Assembly: GCF_026966905.1 (NCBI RefSeq)
Contig: NZ_JAPUBN010000001.1
Span: forward strand, 1 to 64,000
Length of the DNA stretch: 64,000 bases
From: Marinomonas phaeophyticola
GTDB lineage: Bacteria; Pseudomonadota; Gammaproteobacteria; Pseudomonadales; Marinomonadaceae
Direction of reading: 5' to 3'
Under the pieces are notes generated by a model. It did not search any database, had not been told where the DNA came from, and saw only the letters and a list, made by a program, of their open reading frames with translations. Shown piece after piece: positions 1 to 10,554 of the stretch. A program made the translations under genes and the position numbers. Numbering within the stretch: the stretch's first letter is position 1; every line of letters starts with the position of its first letter.

Positions 1-2018
<2,018 letters not shown>

Positions 2019-2279
2019 TATAACACCAAAGTGGTTTTGAGTGATAAAGAGAGACTGAGAAAACTCGTAAAGAGAAGGGTCAAACGGCATCATGAAAAGA
2101 TCATAGAGACACAGATTACGACAGCATCAGCAATGATGTGGCTGGTTTGATACTTGGTTATCGCTATTTCAAAAAAAGCATTGTTAAAGATTCAAGCACG
2201 TATTGGCGTGTTGTGAGTGAACCTGCTGGATTAAGCCTAACGGCTTAACACAGACACTCAGAACGAACGCAACCCGTTT
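2019..2279 (+). other. 23S-5S internal transcribed spacer
   Basis: This stretch between the 23S end and the 5S start contains no recognisable tRNA or open frame. It is part of the rrn transcript and would carry the processing stems. It holds a short inverted match around 2230-2255 (taagcctaacggctta). Confidence 0.75.
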
Positions 2280-2395
2280 GCTTGACGATCATAGAGACGT
2301 TGAACCACCTGATCCCATCCCGAACTCAGAAGTGAAAAGCGTCATCGCCGATGGTAGTGTGGCATTCGCCATGTGAGAGTAGGTCGTCGTCAAGT
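2280..2395 (+). rRNA. 5S ribosomal RNA
   Basis: The sequence shows the canonical 5S elements: the conserved block ccatcccgaactcagaagtg, the loop E and helix IV region with gatggtagtgtggc, and paired termini (gcttgacgat near 2280 against gtcgtcaag near 2387-2395). The length of about 116 nt fits. It follows 23S on the same strand and is followed directly by an intrinsic terminator. Confidence 0.97.
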
Positions 2396-2406
2396 TTTAT
2401 TTAGAA

Positions 2407-2440
2407 AGCCCTGATTGCTCACGCAGTCAGGGCTTTTTTT
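2407..2440 (+). terminator. rrn operon intrinsic terminator
   Basis: An 8-bp perfect stem (agccctga / tcagggct) encloses a 12-nt loop and is followed directly by a run of T residues, a dozen bases past the 5S end. Confidence 0.93.
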
Positions 2441-2445
2441 CGTCT

Positions 2446-2736
2446 GTAGGTTGGCCTTTAGGCCAACAATAATGCCACACAGCATACCTATATCGACTAA
2501 CATGATACTTTTTGTCGGGATGAATCCCGACTTACATCTCCCGTAGGTTGGCCTTTAGGCCAACAATAATGCCACACAGCATACCTATATCGACTAACAT
2601 GATACTTTTTGTCGGGATGAATCCCGACTTACATCTCCCGTAGGTTGGCCTTTAGGCCAACAATAATGCCACACAGCATACCTATATCGACTAACATGAT
2701 ACTTTTTGTCGGGATGAATCCCGACTTACATCTCCT
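2446..2736. repeat. Three tandem 97-bp REP/BIME-like repeats
   Basis: Three consecutive copies begin at 2446, 2543 and 2640 with a strict 97-bp period. By eye they are identical except for the last base of the third copy. Each copy contains two separate palindromes: one near its start (ttggcc-ttta-ggccaa) and one near its end (gtcgggat-ga-atcccgac). Two different palindromes joined by a linker resemble bacterial interspersed mosaic elements built from REP sequences. The array sits between the rrn terminator and the next gene and has no coding potential. There is no spacer variation, so it is not a CRISPR array. Confidence 0.9.
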
Positions 2737-2872
2737 GTAGATGCAAGGTTGGGGTTAATGGCGACTTCAGACCGACAATAGGGTGTATGGAACTTAATTG
2801 TGTTAAAACAGATTCCTCATAATGTGATATCTGTATTAAAATTTAGCTTTGATAATAACTAGGTTGCTCAGG

Positions 2873-3805
2873 ATGATTTCCCTTTCTTTTACTATTCTTC
2901 CCGTATTCTTATTGCTTGTGTTGGGAATTGTTTTATCTCGATATCGCTTTCCTTCGGATTCATTCTGGAGTGGTGTTGATAAACTAGTCTATTGGGTGTT
3001 ATTTCCTTCTTTGCTTTATACCAAAACATCTGAGGTGGATTTTAGTAACCCAATTGTTGGTAGTTATGCGACGGTTTTTCTTTCAACCATATTTATTGTT
3101 TGTTGCTGTGTATTACTGGTAAATTATTTTTTCAAATCTTCACCTCCCACATGTACTAGTATGATGCAAGCGGGAGTACGGTTTAATACATTCATCGCTT
3201 TAGCTGTGGCTGAGAAGCTATACGGTGAGACAGGACTGCTTTTTGCCACATTAGGTGCATCTATATTGATTCCAACCATAAATGTCCTAGTAGTTGTCTA
3301 TATGGTAATTAAACATGGTAAAGAGGGAGTGAACTTAGGAAGTCTGATTTTTAAAGAGTTGTTTAAAAATCCTTTGATTATTTCTATTTTGTTGGGGGTA
3401 AGTGTGAATTTGATGGGATTAAGTAAAGTGATTCCTCTTTATACCATTACCGAATTACTTGCCCAAGCAACTCTGCCTTTAGTGTTGTTGGCTGTAGGGG
3501 CCAGTTTACAGTTCCATGAAGTGAAAACAGCTTGGAAATATATAGGTTTTTCAACATTAATAAAAATGGTAATTTTCCCGGGGGTTATTATCTGGCTTTG
3601 CTTGTTGCTAAACGTTACTGGGATAATGGCTGCAGTGGCGGTTATATTCGGAGCGGTTCCAACGGCTACATCAGGTTATGCATTGGCACGCCAATTAGGT
3701 GGGAACGCTCCACTAATGGCTGTTCTAATCAGCTTTCAAACCGCCATTAGTATTTTTATGTTGCCTTTCGTTATGTGGATAGCTCAGGCCATTTTTTTAA
3801 GCTAG
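2873..3805 (+). CDS. AEC family (auxin efflux carrier-like) permease
   Basis: This is a 310-aa, very hydrophobic protein with about ten predicted membrane segments arranged as two halves, typical of the AEC/PF03547 family of inner-membrane exporters of organic acids or amphipathic compounds. The C-terminal half carries the family-like stretch GAVPTATSGYALARQLGG near residues 268-285. An upstream TTG at 2849 is in frame, but the ATG at 2873 is preferred because it is preceded by tcagg and places the first membrane helix at the N terminus. The substrate cannot be read from the sequence. Its last 4 bases overlap the convergent oxidoreductase gene, so no terminator separates the two. Confidence 0.88.
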   Translation: MISLSFTILPVFLLLVLGIVLSRYRFPSDSFWSGVDKLVYWVLFPSLLYTKTSEVDFSNPIVGSYATVFLSTIFIVCCCVLLVNYFFKSSPPTCTSMMQAGVRFNTFIALAVAEKLYGETGLLFATLGASILIPTINVLVVVYMVIKHGKEGVNLGSLIFKELFKNPLIISILLGVSVNLMGLSKVIPLYTITELLAQATLPLVLLAVGASLQFHEVKTAWKYIGFSTLIKMVIFPGVIIWLCLLLNVTGIMAAVAVIFGAVPTATSGYALARQLGGNAPLMAVLISFQTAISIFMLPFVMWIAQAIFLS

Positions 3806-4845
3806 TGCTTATGATGATGATGTTCATGATGATGATCATGGATATCGTGTTCATCCATGGGCATCTCTTCACCATCATAATAAAGCCCAATATCATCACG
3901 TACTTCATCGAGAGTACTGATGAGTTGCAGAGAATCTTGCCATGAAAAATTAGGACTTTGTAATAAGCCTTCTTCCAAGCAGCGATTCACTTCATCTATT
4001 TCAAATTGATAGCCCATGCCAGGAAAGTCAAACTCAATTGATCTTTCATTATTGTCGACATCTATTAATCGGCAAGATTTAGACATAAACCAAGGGCCAT
4101 CGATTTCAATATAGCCTTTGCTACCAGAAAGAACGGCTTTATTCGGGGAGTGAGAAATAAGGGAGGACTCTAATATTGCGAGCTGTCCTTGCTCCCAACC
4201 AAGTAGGATTTGGTTGAAAATATCGACATCAGTATCTCCAATTACGGCTTGGTTTTGAATAAAATCAGGCTTTCCAAAAAATAATTGAGCAAGAAATACT
4301 GGATAAATACCAAGGTCTAAAAGAGCGCCGCCTGCAAGTGATTTGTTAAGTAACCTGTGTTCTGGATCAGATGGACCAACAAAACCAAAACTGGCTTGAA
4401 TACTGTTTAACTGCCCTAATTCACCGTCTTCAATCCAATCATAAACTTGCTCAATGACTGGGTTAAATCGTGTCCACATGGCTTCCATAGCAAAAACGTT
4501 ACGCTCCTTGGCCAAATCGTAGAGCTCGCTAGATTGCTCATGATTTATGGTAAATGGTTTCTCACAAAGAATGGACTTATTCGCTAAAATACAAGCTTTA
4601 GCAATCTTGTAATGCAAGTGATGGGGTACTGCAATGTAGATAACATCAACTTGATCACTATTGATTAGAGAGAAATAATCAATGTAGGCTAGATCAACGT
4701 TAAAATCTGCCGCAAACTGATCAGCTGTTTCTTTGTTGCGTGAAGCAATTGCGGTTAATTCACCTGCTTTCGCATAAGCAAAATCATGGGCGAAATTTCT
4801 AGCGACCGTTCCTGTGCCTATAATGCCCCAACGTATTGTTTTCAT
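3802..4845 (-). CDS. Gfo/Idh/MocA family NAD(P)-dependent oxidoreductase with His-rich C-terminal tail
   Basis: A 347-aa protein. The N-terminal Rossmann fold shows WGIIGTGTVARNF at residues 6-18 and the characteristic EKP motif (LCEKPFTINHEQS near residue 93), which supplies the catalytic lysine in this family. The C-terminal alpha/beta domain fits a dihydrodiol-dehydrogenase-like or sugar dehydrogenase member; the substrate is unknown. The last 18 residues are unusual, with histidines and acidic residues only (MDEHDIHDHHHEHHHHKH), resembling metal-binding tails of metallochaperones. It lies 36 bp downstream of the yceH-like gene, probably in one operon. E. coli also pairs yceH with a Gfo/Idh/MocA gene (mviM), though this protein does not look like a close MviM orthologue. 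It converges with the AEC permease with a 4-nt overlap. Confidence 0.88.
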   Translation of the reverse strand: MKTIRWGIIGTGTVARNFAHDFAYAKAGELTAIASRNKETADQFAADFNVDLAYIDYFSLINSDQVDVIYIAVPHHLHYKIAKACILANKSILCEKPFTINHEQSSELYDLAKERNVFAMEAMWTRFNPVIEQVYDWIEDGELGQLNSIQASFGFVGPSDPEHRLLNKSLAGGALLDLGIYPVFLAQLFFGKPDFIQNQAVIGDTDVDIFNQILLGWEQGQLAILESSLISHSPNKAVLSGSKGYIEIDGPWFMSKSCRLIDVDNNERSIEFDFPGMGYQFEIDEVNRCLEEGLLQSPNFSWQDSLQLISTLDEVRDDIGLYYDGEEMPMDEHDIHDHHHEHHHHKH

Positions 4846-4881
4846 AGTACTCTCCTGTCTTATTACTGGTCGCTTTTGAGG

Positions 4882-5517
4882 TTATTTTTCGAGTTTATTT
4901 TGTAAGTCAGAAACCTGTTCTTCTAGTTCTATAATACGATTCTTTAAGTTAATAATCAGTGAATTTGTGTCTGTTTCTGGTATACAAGTATCATGTTGCA
5001 CTGTATCGATTGCAAATAGATGCACGTAGCGAATTTCCCTTTTTCCTGGAACTTTAGGTAGAGATTGAATATAAGGTCCACCTGCCATATGAATTAAAGA
5101 CTGTAACGTATCCTCTACTTCTGAGAGGTCTTTGAATGTATAAAGCCTTGTGGATCTAGATCTCAGTTCACCAGATGTTTGAGGCCCCCTAAGCATGAGT
5201 AAGCAGATGATAGCAAGTTCTGGGTCGCTAAACTGAATGTCTGAAAATTCGGTATTACAAAATCTATGCTGGTATTTTGAGGTTTTGCTATTAAAGCTAG
5301 AGGTATCTATCACCAAATTACTTTGAATCAATTCGTCTAGGATTTCTTCTATTTCAGGTAGAGTAAAAGCGGTAATAGGGTCTCGACTGGATTTTTGATT
5401 GCTCGCATTTTGTAATGACTTAAGGCTTAAAGGATAGAGATCAGGAGTAGTAATCGACTTTTCTATTAAGCTACCAATAATACGGATTTGTTCATTTGTC
5501 AGAGATTGCTGGCTCAT
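4882..5517 (-). CDS. yceH: YceH family protein (UPF0502/DUF480)
   Basis: A 211-aa soluble protein. The N-terminal block GSLIEKSITTPDLYPLSL followed by LQNASNQKSSRDP (residues 15-46) is the hallmark of YceH/UPF0502, two winged-helix domains predicted to bind DNA or RNA. A second winged-helix copy follows (LLMLRGPQTSGELRSRSTRL, residues 107-126). The last 25 residues (IIELEEQVSDLQNKLEK) form a short coiled coil, also common in the family. The molecular role is unknown. It is followed on the same strand by a Gfo/Idh/MocA oxidoreductase. Confidence 0.9.
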   Translation of the reverse strand: MSQQSLTNEQIRIIGSLIEKSITTPDLYPLSLKSLQNASNQKSSRDPITAFTLPEIEEILDELIQSNLVIDTSSFNSKTSKYQHRFCNTEFSDIQFSDPELAIICLLMLRGPQTSGELRSRSTRLYTFKDLSEVEDTLQSLIHMAGGPYIQSLPKVPGKREIRYVHLFAIDTVQHDTCIPETDTNSLIINLKNRIIELEEQVSDLQNKLEK

Positions 5518-5552
5518 AGTAAATCCTTATGAATACTTAACGTTAATATATA

Positions 5553-6359
5553 TTACTCTTTGTCATGCTTGTTTTGGAAGTCGCTTCTTTTAAATGATGG
5601 CATCAGTAGTAAAGAAAGTAAGCTCTTTGGGCGATAGGTTTTAGTTTGAGGCATTCCAATTTGAATTTTTTCATCTCCAAGTGACGCATTTGAGGTGTAT
5701 GTATTAAAGAGTTTGTCCCAAATGCTTAAGAAAAATCCATAGTTGCTATTCGTTTCTTCTGTTACACGTGAATGATGAATTCTATGCATCTCAGGAGTAA
5801 CAATGCATTTTCTTAAGATAGATTCTAAGCCTGCAGGTAACTTTATATTTGTATGGTTGAACATAGCTGAGGCATTCAAAATTATATCAAATAACAAGAT
5901 GGCAAAAGCAGGCACACCAAAAATAACAACAACCATGCTTTTATAGATTAATGACAATAGGATCTCTATAGGGTGGAAGCGTACAGCGGAGGTAACATCA
6001 AGTTCCGCATCAGAATGGTGGACCCTATGTAGACGCCATATCCAGGTGATTTTATGGGAAATATTGTGTTGCCAATAAATGGCAAGATCAAGCAATATAA
6101 TACCAATAATAATTTCTACCCATAGAGGGAAAGGTACTAGGTTTAGTAGGCCATATTTCGTTGCAGTGAGAGCGATCAGTGATAGTAGAATTGGTTGAAA
6201 AAAGCGAAGTGTAATTGTGTTTATGGCTAAAAGGCTTATATTTTCTACCCAACGTAGCTTCCAATGCTGTAATTTCTTTTTGGGATAAAATGTTTGCCAC
6301 AAAATGAGTGCAATTACACAACTCAAAAAAATAGTTACCCTTAACGTATAATCAGTCAT
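5553..6359 (-). CDS. Sterol desaturase / fatty acid hydroxylase family membrane protein
   Basis: A 268-aa integral membrane protein with the di-iron histidine clusters of the fatty acid hydroxylase superfamily (PF04116): H98-NIS-H102, H111-RV-HH115, a lone H169 in FNHTN, and H192-RI-HH196. Four or so hydrophobic segments lie around residues 5-22, 40-65, 78-97 and 140-165. The family uses O2 and two irons to hydroxylate or desaturate lipids. Bacterial members act on sterols, hopanoids, ornithine lipids or alkylglycerols, and the substrate here cannot be assigned. It lies 36 bp upstream of yceH on the same strand and is the first gene of a probable three-gene run. Confidence 0.87.
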   Translation of the reverse strand: MTDYTLRVTIFLSCVIALILWQTFYPKKKLQHWKLRWVENISLLAINTITLRFFQPILLSLIALTATKYGLLNLVPFPLWVEIIIGIILLDLAIYWQHNISHKITWIWRLHRVHHSDAELDVTSAVRFHPIEILLSLIYKSMVVVIFGVPAFAILLFDIILNASAMFNHTNIKLPAGLESILRKCIVTPEMHRIHHSRVTEETNSNYGFFLSIWDKLFNTYTSNASLGDEKIQIGMPQTKTYRPKSLLSLLLMPSFKRSDFQNKHDKE

Positions 6360-6500
6360 ATTTAAATATCTTTAGTTAATATTAGAAATGGCGGTAGATA
6401 AGTGCTTAAAGTACGTTAGTGGGTGGTATAGGAATAAAGTTCCCTTATAAAGTAGCCATCTCGTCATAATTAATAGCTATGTTATTCTCTAATTTGAATC

Positions 6501-6534
6501 ATCGTAAGAGAATAGTTTGTTACTCACTTACGAT
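6501..6534. repeat. Perfect 8-bp inverted repeat between aminotransferase and desaturase genes
   Basis: atcgtaag pairs perfectly with cttacgat across an 18-nt loop. It lies just past the stop of the PLP enzyme gene, reading leftward. There is no T run on either side, so it is at best a weak terminator or an mRNA 3' stabiliser. Confidence 0.45.
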
Positions 6535-6560
6535 GGCTTGTATTTACTTCTTTCGGTTTG

Positions 6561-7721
6561 CTATGGTAGTTGCTTCATTGCATCAACCATTCTGTCGAGC
6601 GCTTTTTCTAATATTGCTCGAGGACACCCAAAGTTTAGTCTTAGAAACTGGGAATTGCCAAAATCTTTACCATCGGAAAGACCTACACCAGCTTCTAGAA
6701 AAAAGGTATGTGGGTTATTTAATTTTAATTCACTGACATCTAACCACTCTAAATAGGTGGCTTCTAATGATGCAAATTTAATCGGTGTATCCTTTAATTT
6801 TGCTCGGATAAAGTCTCTATTATCTTTTAAATACTCTAACAGCTGTGCGTGCCATTCATTCCCATTTTCATAGGCGGCTTGAGCGGCTACTAGACCGAGT
6901 AAATTGGGAGAAGGGACGATCCCGTTCTTACCTTTATTAAACTGATTCCTCAGTTTACTGTTTTCAATAATTGCAAAAGCAAATCCTAGACCTGCAATAT
7001 TAAATGTTTTGCTAGGTGCCATTAGAGTAATGGTTCTGCTTTTAGCATCGTCATTTAAACTAGCGAACGGGACATGAGGGACATCTTCTAGAATCAGGTC
7101 GCAATGAATTTCATCTGATATAACAATCAGATCATTTTGTTTAGCCATTTCGTGAATGCGCTTTAATTCTTCTTTTGTATAAACTGTCCCTCCAGGATTA
7201 TGAGGGTTGCAAAGTAGCAGCATGCGACTGTTTTCTTTAGCACAGGCTATTTTTAATTCATCAAAGTCAGGTAACCAACGTTGTTGATTGTCTAGTTTCA
7301 TCTCAACATGAAGAACTTCGCGTTCTGAAAGTTCGGCCGCTTTTGTTAAATGGTAGTAAACTGGACCTGGAACCACGATTCCATCGCCTTGGTTTGAAAA
7401 AGTTCTTACTCCTGAATGCAGTGCACAAACAAGTCCTGGTAAGTTCACAATGGATGAATCGCTTATAGTCCATTGATAGTGTTTAGATAGGTGATTTTTA
7501 ATGCTGTTATATAGTGATTCCGACGCAGCAGTATAACCAAAAATGCCATGCTTTAAGCGTTCGGATATGGCATCTTTAATAATACTTGGAGAAGCAAAGT
7601 CCATGTCCGCTACCCATAGAGGAATGACATCGTCTGAGTATCTCGACCATTTATCACTTTGAGTATTTTTCCTTGAAATAACCGTATCGAATTCCGTTTC
7701 TATATTGTGCAATCTTGTCAT
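6561..7721 (-). CDS. MalY/PatB family PLP-dependent aminotransferase / cystathionine beta-lyase-like
   Basis: A 386-aa fold-type I PLP enzyme. Seen directly: LWVADMDF at residues 35-42, CNPHNPGGTVYT (171-182), SDEIHCDL (202-209, with the cofactor-contacting Asp203), and the PLP lysine in APSKTFNIAGLG (Lys238). The PHNPGG, SDEIHCDL and SKTFN blocks are those of the MalY/PatB group, which cleave cystathionine or cysteine conjugates to pyruvate, ammonia and a thiol. Some members are simple aminotransferases, so the reaction is not certain. It is transcribed away from betI; the 295-bp AT-rich gap between them would hold both promoters. A role in the neighbouring osmolyte locus is possible but unproven. 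Confidence 0.88.
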   Translation of the reverse strand: MTRLHNIETEFDTVISRKNTQSDKWSRYSDDVIPLWVADMDFASPSIIKDAISERLKHGIFGYTAASESLYNSIKNHLSKHYQWTISDSSIVNLPGLVCALHSGVRTFSNQGDGIVVPGPVYYHLTKAAELSEREVLHVEMKLDNQQRWLPDFDELKIACAKENSRMLLLCNPHNPGGTVYTKEELKRIHEMAKQNDLIVISDEIHCDLILEDVPHVPFASLNDDAKSRTITLMAPSKTFNIAGLGFAFAIIENSKLRNQFNKGKNGIVPSPNLLGLVAAQAAYENGNEWHAQLLEYLKDNRDFIRAKLKDTPIKFASLEATYLEWLDVSELKLNNPHTFFLEAGVGLSDGKDFGNSQFLRLNFGCPRAILEKALDRMVDAMKQLP

Positions 7722-7975
7722 TATAACCTCTCAAAAGTTGAATTATTTCCTTCCTAGCCTTTATTAAACAATAACTTTGAAAATATAAATACTGATTTTT
7801 AAATTATAAAATCTAAGGAAATCAATGATATTAAATGGAATTATCGTTTTTTGAAAAAAACTTTAAAAAAACTAATAAAATAAAAATATTCAATAAAATC
7901 AATGTTTTATTTTTTTATATAAACCTTTTTTTTCATTTGTCAAGGGTTGCCCTTATTTCTTAAGCATCCTACTAT

Positions 7976-7999
7976 GTTTAAAGTTAAACAAGCGTTTAA
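7976..7999. promoter_or_regulatory. Putative BetI operator: overlapping inverted repeats upstream of betI
   Basis: Three half-sites alternate in orientation: gtttaa-ag-ttaaac-aagc-gtttaa. The first two form a perfect palindrome with a 2-nt centre, and the second and third form another with a 4-nt centre. It ends 17 bp before the betI start codon. TetR-family repressors such as BetI normally bind palindromes in their own promoter, so autoregulation is inferred. Confidence 0.55.
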
Positions 8000-8016
8000 T
8001 ATAAAGGTTAATTATT

Positions 8017-8595
8017 ATGCCAAAAGTCGGAATGCCAGCAATTAGAAAACCACAGTTAATACAGGCTGCGATTGAAGCTATTGACGAGCGTGGATTTTCT
8101 GGCGCAACCGTAAGTGTTATTGGAAAAAAAGCAGGGGTTTCTCCGGCAATAATTAATCATTACTTCGGTGGTAAAAATGGTTTATTAGAAGAAACCATGA
8201 AAAGTTTGATTCGAGAGTTTTTCTTATTATTAAAGCAAGAACTTGTTCGAGGGAAAAAGGCCTCTGGGATAGATAAAGTAATGATTATTGTAAAAACAAG
8301 TTTTAGTCATTCTCAAACTCAACCAGAAGTTGTTAAAGTCTGGATGGGGTTTTGGGCGTTAGCTATGCATAGCCATGTTTTTCTTCGGTTACAACGAGTG
8401 TATTCAAAGCGTCTTAAAACCGCGCTTGTTATGGAATTAAAAGCTATATTAGATATTCAGAAAGCAAGAGAAGTTGCGCATATAGTCGCTTCCTTGATCG
8501 ACGGAATGTGGCTGAGAGGATCATTAGATGGAGGGATTAATAAATCTTACTCCACAAAACTAATTCGTTCTTATTTAGAATTAGAAATTAGTTAG
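8017..8595 (+). CDS. betI: BetI, choline-responsive TetR-family repressor
   Basis: A 192-aa TetR-type regulator. The N terminus (MPKVGMPAIRKPQLIQA) and the helix-turn-helix block (KKAGVSPAIINHYFGGKNGL, residues 36-55) match BetI closely; the MPK.GM..IR...LI start is diagnostic. BetI represses choline-to-glycine betaine genes and is released by choline. In E. coli betI precedes betB and betA; here it is followed instead by the choline ABC transporter genes, 81 bp downstream on the same strand. A strong palindromic site precedes the gene. The start codon is preceded by aaagg. Confidence 0.93.
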   Translation: MPKVGMPAIRKPQLIQAAIEAIDERGFSGATVSVIGKKAGVSPAIINHYFGGKNGLLEETMKSLIREFFLLLKQELVRGKKASGIDKVMIIVKTSFSHSQTQPEVVKVWMGFWALAMHSHVFLRLQRVYSKRLKTALVMELKAILDIQKAREVAHIVASLIDGMWLRGSLDGGINKSYSTKLIRSYLELEIS

Positions 8596-8676
8596 TAATA
8601 CATTTTGTTTAGAATTATTTCTTTCAAAATGGTCATTTCATTTAAGTTAATTGAATTATTAAAACGAGGGTAAGTT

Positions 8677-9615
8677 ATGTTATCAATGCTAAGTAAATCC
8701 GTGGTTGCTGTCGGCGTTGCAACTGTTTCTGGGCTAACACTTGCAGCGAACTGTTCTACCGTTCGATTTTCAGATGTAGGCTGGACTGATATTACGGCGA
8801 CAACAGCGGTCACTACTGAAGTGCTACAAGGGCTGGGTTATGAAACGAAAACTCAGCTGTTATCTGTTCCTATTACTTATACATCGTTAGCGAATGGAGA
8901 TATTGATGTATTTCTAGGAAACTGGATGCCAACAATGGAGGCGGATATCACTCCATATCTTCAAGCGGGAACGGTTGAAGACTTAGGCCCAAATTTGACT
9001 GGTGCTAAATATACGCTTGCCGTTAATAAAGCGGCTTATGATGCCGGTGTCAAAACCTTTGCTGATTTAGCCAAGTTTAAGAAAGAATTTTCTAGCCGAG
9101 TTTATGGTATTGAACCTGGTAATGATGGTAACCGTATCATTCAAAGTATGATTGATTCTAATGCATTTGATTTAGGATCATTTAAATTGGTTGAGTCGAG
9201 TGAATCAGGCATGATTTCTCAAGTAAGTCGTAATACTCGTCGCGATAAATGGATTGCTTTCTTGGGTTGGGCTCCCCATCCAATGAATTCAAACTTTGAT
9301 ATTGAATATCTAGATGGTGGCGATGATTTCTTTGGACCAAATTACGGTGGTGCCAATGTTCATACTAACGTCCGTAAATCTTATGTTGCAGAATGTCCTA
9401 ATGTTGGCAAATTATTGACTAATCTAGAGTTTTCATTAGATATGGAAAACCAAATTATGGGTGCAATTTTGGATGACGGTAAGCAACCTGATGTGGCTGC
9501 AAAAGAATGGTTAGCGAATAACCCTGCTGTATTGGATACTTGGTTAAATGGTGTAATGACTCAATCTGGGGATAACGGCAGTGTATCTGCTGTGAAGGCG
9601 CATTTAGGGCTGTAA
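8677..9615 (+). CDS. choX: ChoX, choline ABC transporter periplasmic binding protein
   Basis: A 312-aa secreted protein. Residues 1-23 form a signal peptide ending near LTLAA. The mature part opens with CSTVRFSDVGWTDITATTAV and continues with GDIDVFLGNWMPTME (about 73-87), the OpuAC/ChoX-type fold. The several tryptophans and tyrosines (W in VGWTD, NWMP, LGWAPHPM) suit the aromatic box that cages the quaternary ammonium group. It delivers choline (possibly betaine) to ChoW and ChoV, encoded directly downstream. A paralogue lies behind betC at 17.4 kb with the same layout. Confidence 0.93.
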   Translation: MLSMLSKSVVAVGVATVSGLTLAANCSTVRFSDVGWTDITATTAVTTEVLQGLGYETKTQLLSVPITYTSLANGDIDVFLGNWMPTMEADITPYLQAGTVEDLGPNLTGAKYTLAVNKAAYDAGVKTFADLAKFKKEFSSRVYGIEPGNDGNRIIQSMIDSNAFDLGSFKLVESSESGMISQVSRNTRRDKWIAFLGWAPHPMNSNFDIEYLDGGDDFFGPNYGGANVHTNVRKSYVAECPNVGKLLTNLEFSLDMENQIMGAILDDGKQPDVAAKEWLANNPAVLDTWLNGVMTQSGDNGSVSAVKAHLGL

Positions 9616-9705
9616 GTTAGTTAAGTGAAATAAGGGTGGTTCGTTAGTTTTAGAGTTTTAGTAACCACCCTTTCTTTGAAGTCCTTATGTCGTGGAGAAA
9701 GTATA

Positions 9706-10554
9706 ATGAATTGGTTAACTGACCATAAACTCCCTCTTGGATCTTGGATGGAGCTATTTGTAGATTGGCTCATCGAAGTTGCCGCTGTGTTTTTTGATTT
9801 TATTTCTGAAACACTAGAAACATTAATTGTATCTTTAGTTGATGCAATTGAATGGATGCCTCCTCTAGCTGTGATTATTATTGTAATGATTGGTGTTTGG
9901 CTTTTACATCGAAGTATTGGTCTAGTGATATTTGTTGCCGCATCAATGCTACTTATCATTAATTTGGGGTATTGGGTTGAAACGATCCAAACACTCGTAT
10001 TAGTTGTCTCTGCTACAACAATCAGCGTGCTAGTTGGTGTGCCTATTGGTATTGCGGCGGCACATCGTCCTTGGCTTTATACGATACTTCGTCCCATTTT
10101 AGATTTAATGCAGACGATTCCAACATTTGTTTACTTAATTCCAACCCTTATTTTATTTGGTTTAGGGTATGTGCCTGGCCTTATTTCTACGATTATTTTT
10201 GCTATCGCTGCTCCTATTCGCTTAACCTATTTAGGTATTAGTAAAGTACCAACGGAATTAGTAGAAGCGGGATTAGCGTTTGGCTGTACCAAATCAAAAT
10301 TGCTTTATAAAGTAGAGTTGCCAGCCGCCATGCCGAATATTATGGCAGGGGTTACCCAATGTATTATGTTGTCCTTATCAATGGTGGTTATTGCCGCACT
10401 AGTGGGTGCAGATGGATTGGGTAAACCTGTGGTGAGAGCATTAAATACAGTAAATATTTCTCAAGGCTTCGAAGCGGGTATCGTTATTGTTTTAGTTGCC
10501 ATTATGCTTGATCGTATTTGTAAAAGTCCTTCTGCTAGCAAGGAGTTGTCATAA
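9706..10554 (+). CDS. choW: ChoW, choline ABC transporter permease
   Basis: A 282-aa inner-membrane protein of the ProW/OpuAB type with about six to seven hydrophobic segments. The conserved cytoplasmic EAA loop is visible as ELVEAGLAFGCTKSKLLYKVELP near residues 184-206, which contacts the ATPase. A longer open frame starts at 9676, but the ATG at 9706 is preceded by a good ribosome site (ggagaaag) and gives the family N terminus (MNWLTDHKLPLG). The stop codon overlaps the choV start by one base, so the two are translationally coupled. Confidence 0.92.
   Translation: MNWLTDHKLPLGSWMELFVDWLIEVAAVFFDFISETLETLIVSLVDAIEWMPPLAVIIIVMIGVWLLHRSIGLVIFVAASMLLIINLGYWVETIQTLVLVVSATTISVLVGVPIGIAAAHRPWLYTILRPILDLMQTIPTFVYLIPTLILFGLGYVPGLISTIIFAIAAPIRLTYLGISKVPTELVEAGLAFGCTKSKLLYKVELPAAMPNIMAGVTQCIMLSLSMVVIAALVGADGLGKPVVRALNTVNISQGFEAGIVIVLVAIMLDRICKSPSASKELS

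Noticed and set aside
2446-2736. Regular repeats considered as a CRISPR array
   Set aside because: The whole 97-bp unit repeats in tandem with no variable spacers, no cas genes are near, and each unit holds two palindromes as in BIMEs.
6479-6756. Plus-strand frames at the end of the PLP enzyme gene
   Set aside because: They run antisense to its conserved C terminus and overlap each other.
9621-9959. Minus-strand open frame across the choX-choW junction
   Set aside because: It is antisense to the choW start and has a composition typical of a shadow frame.
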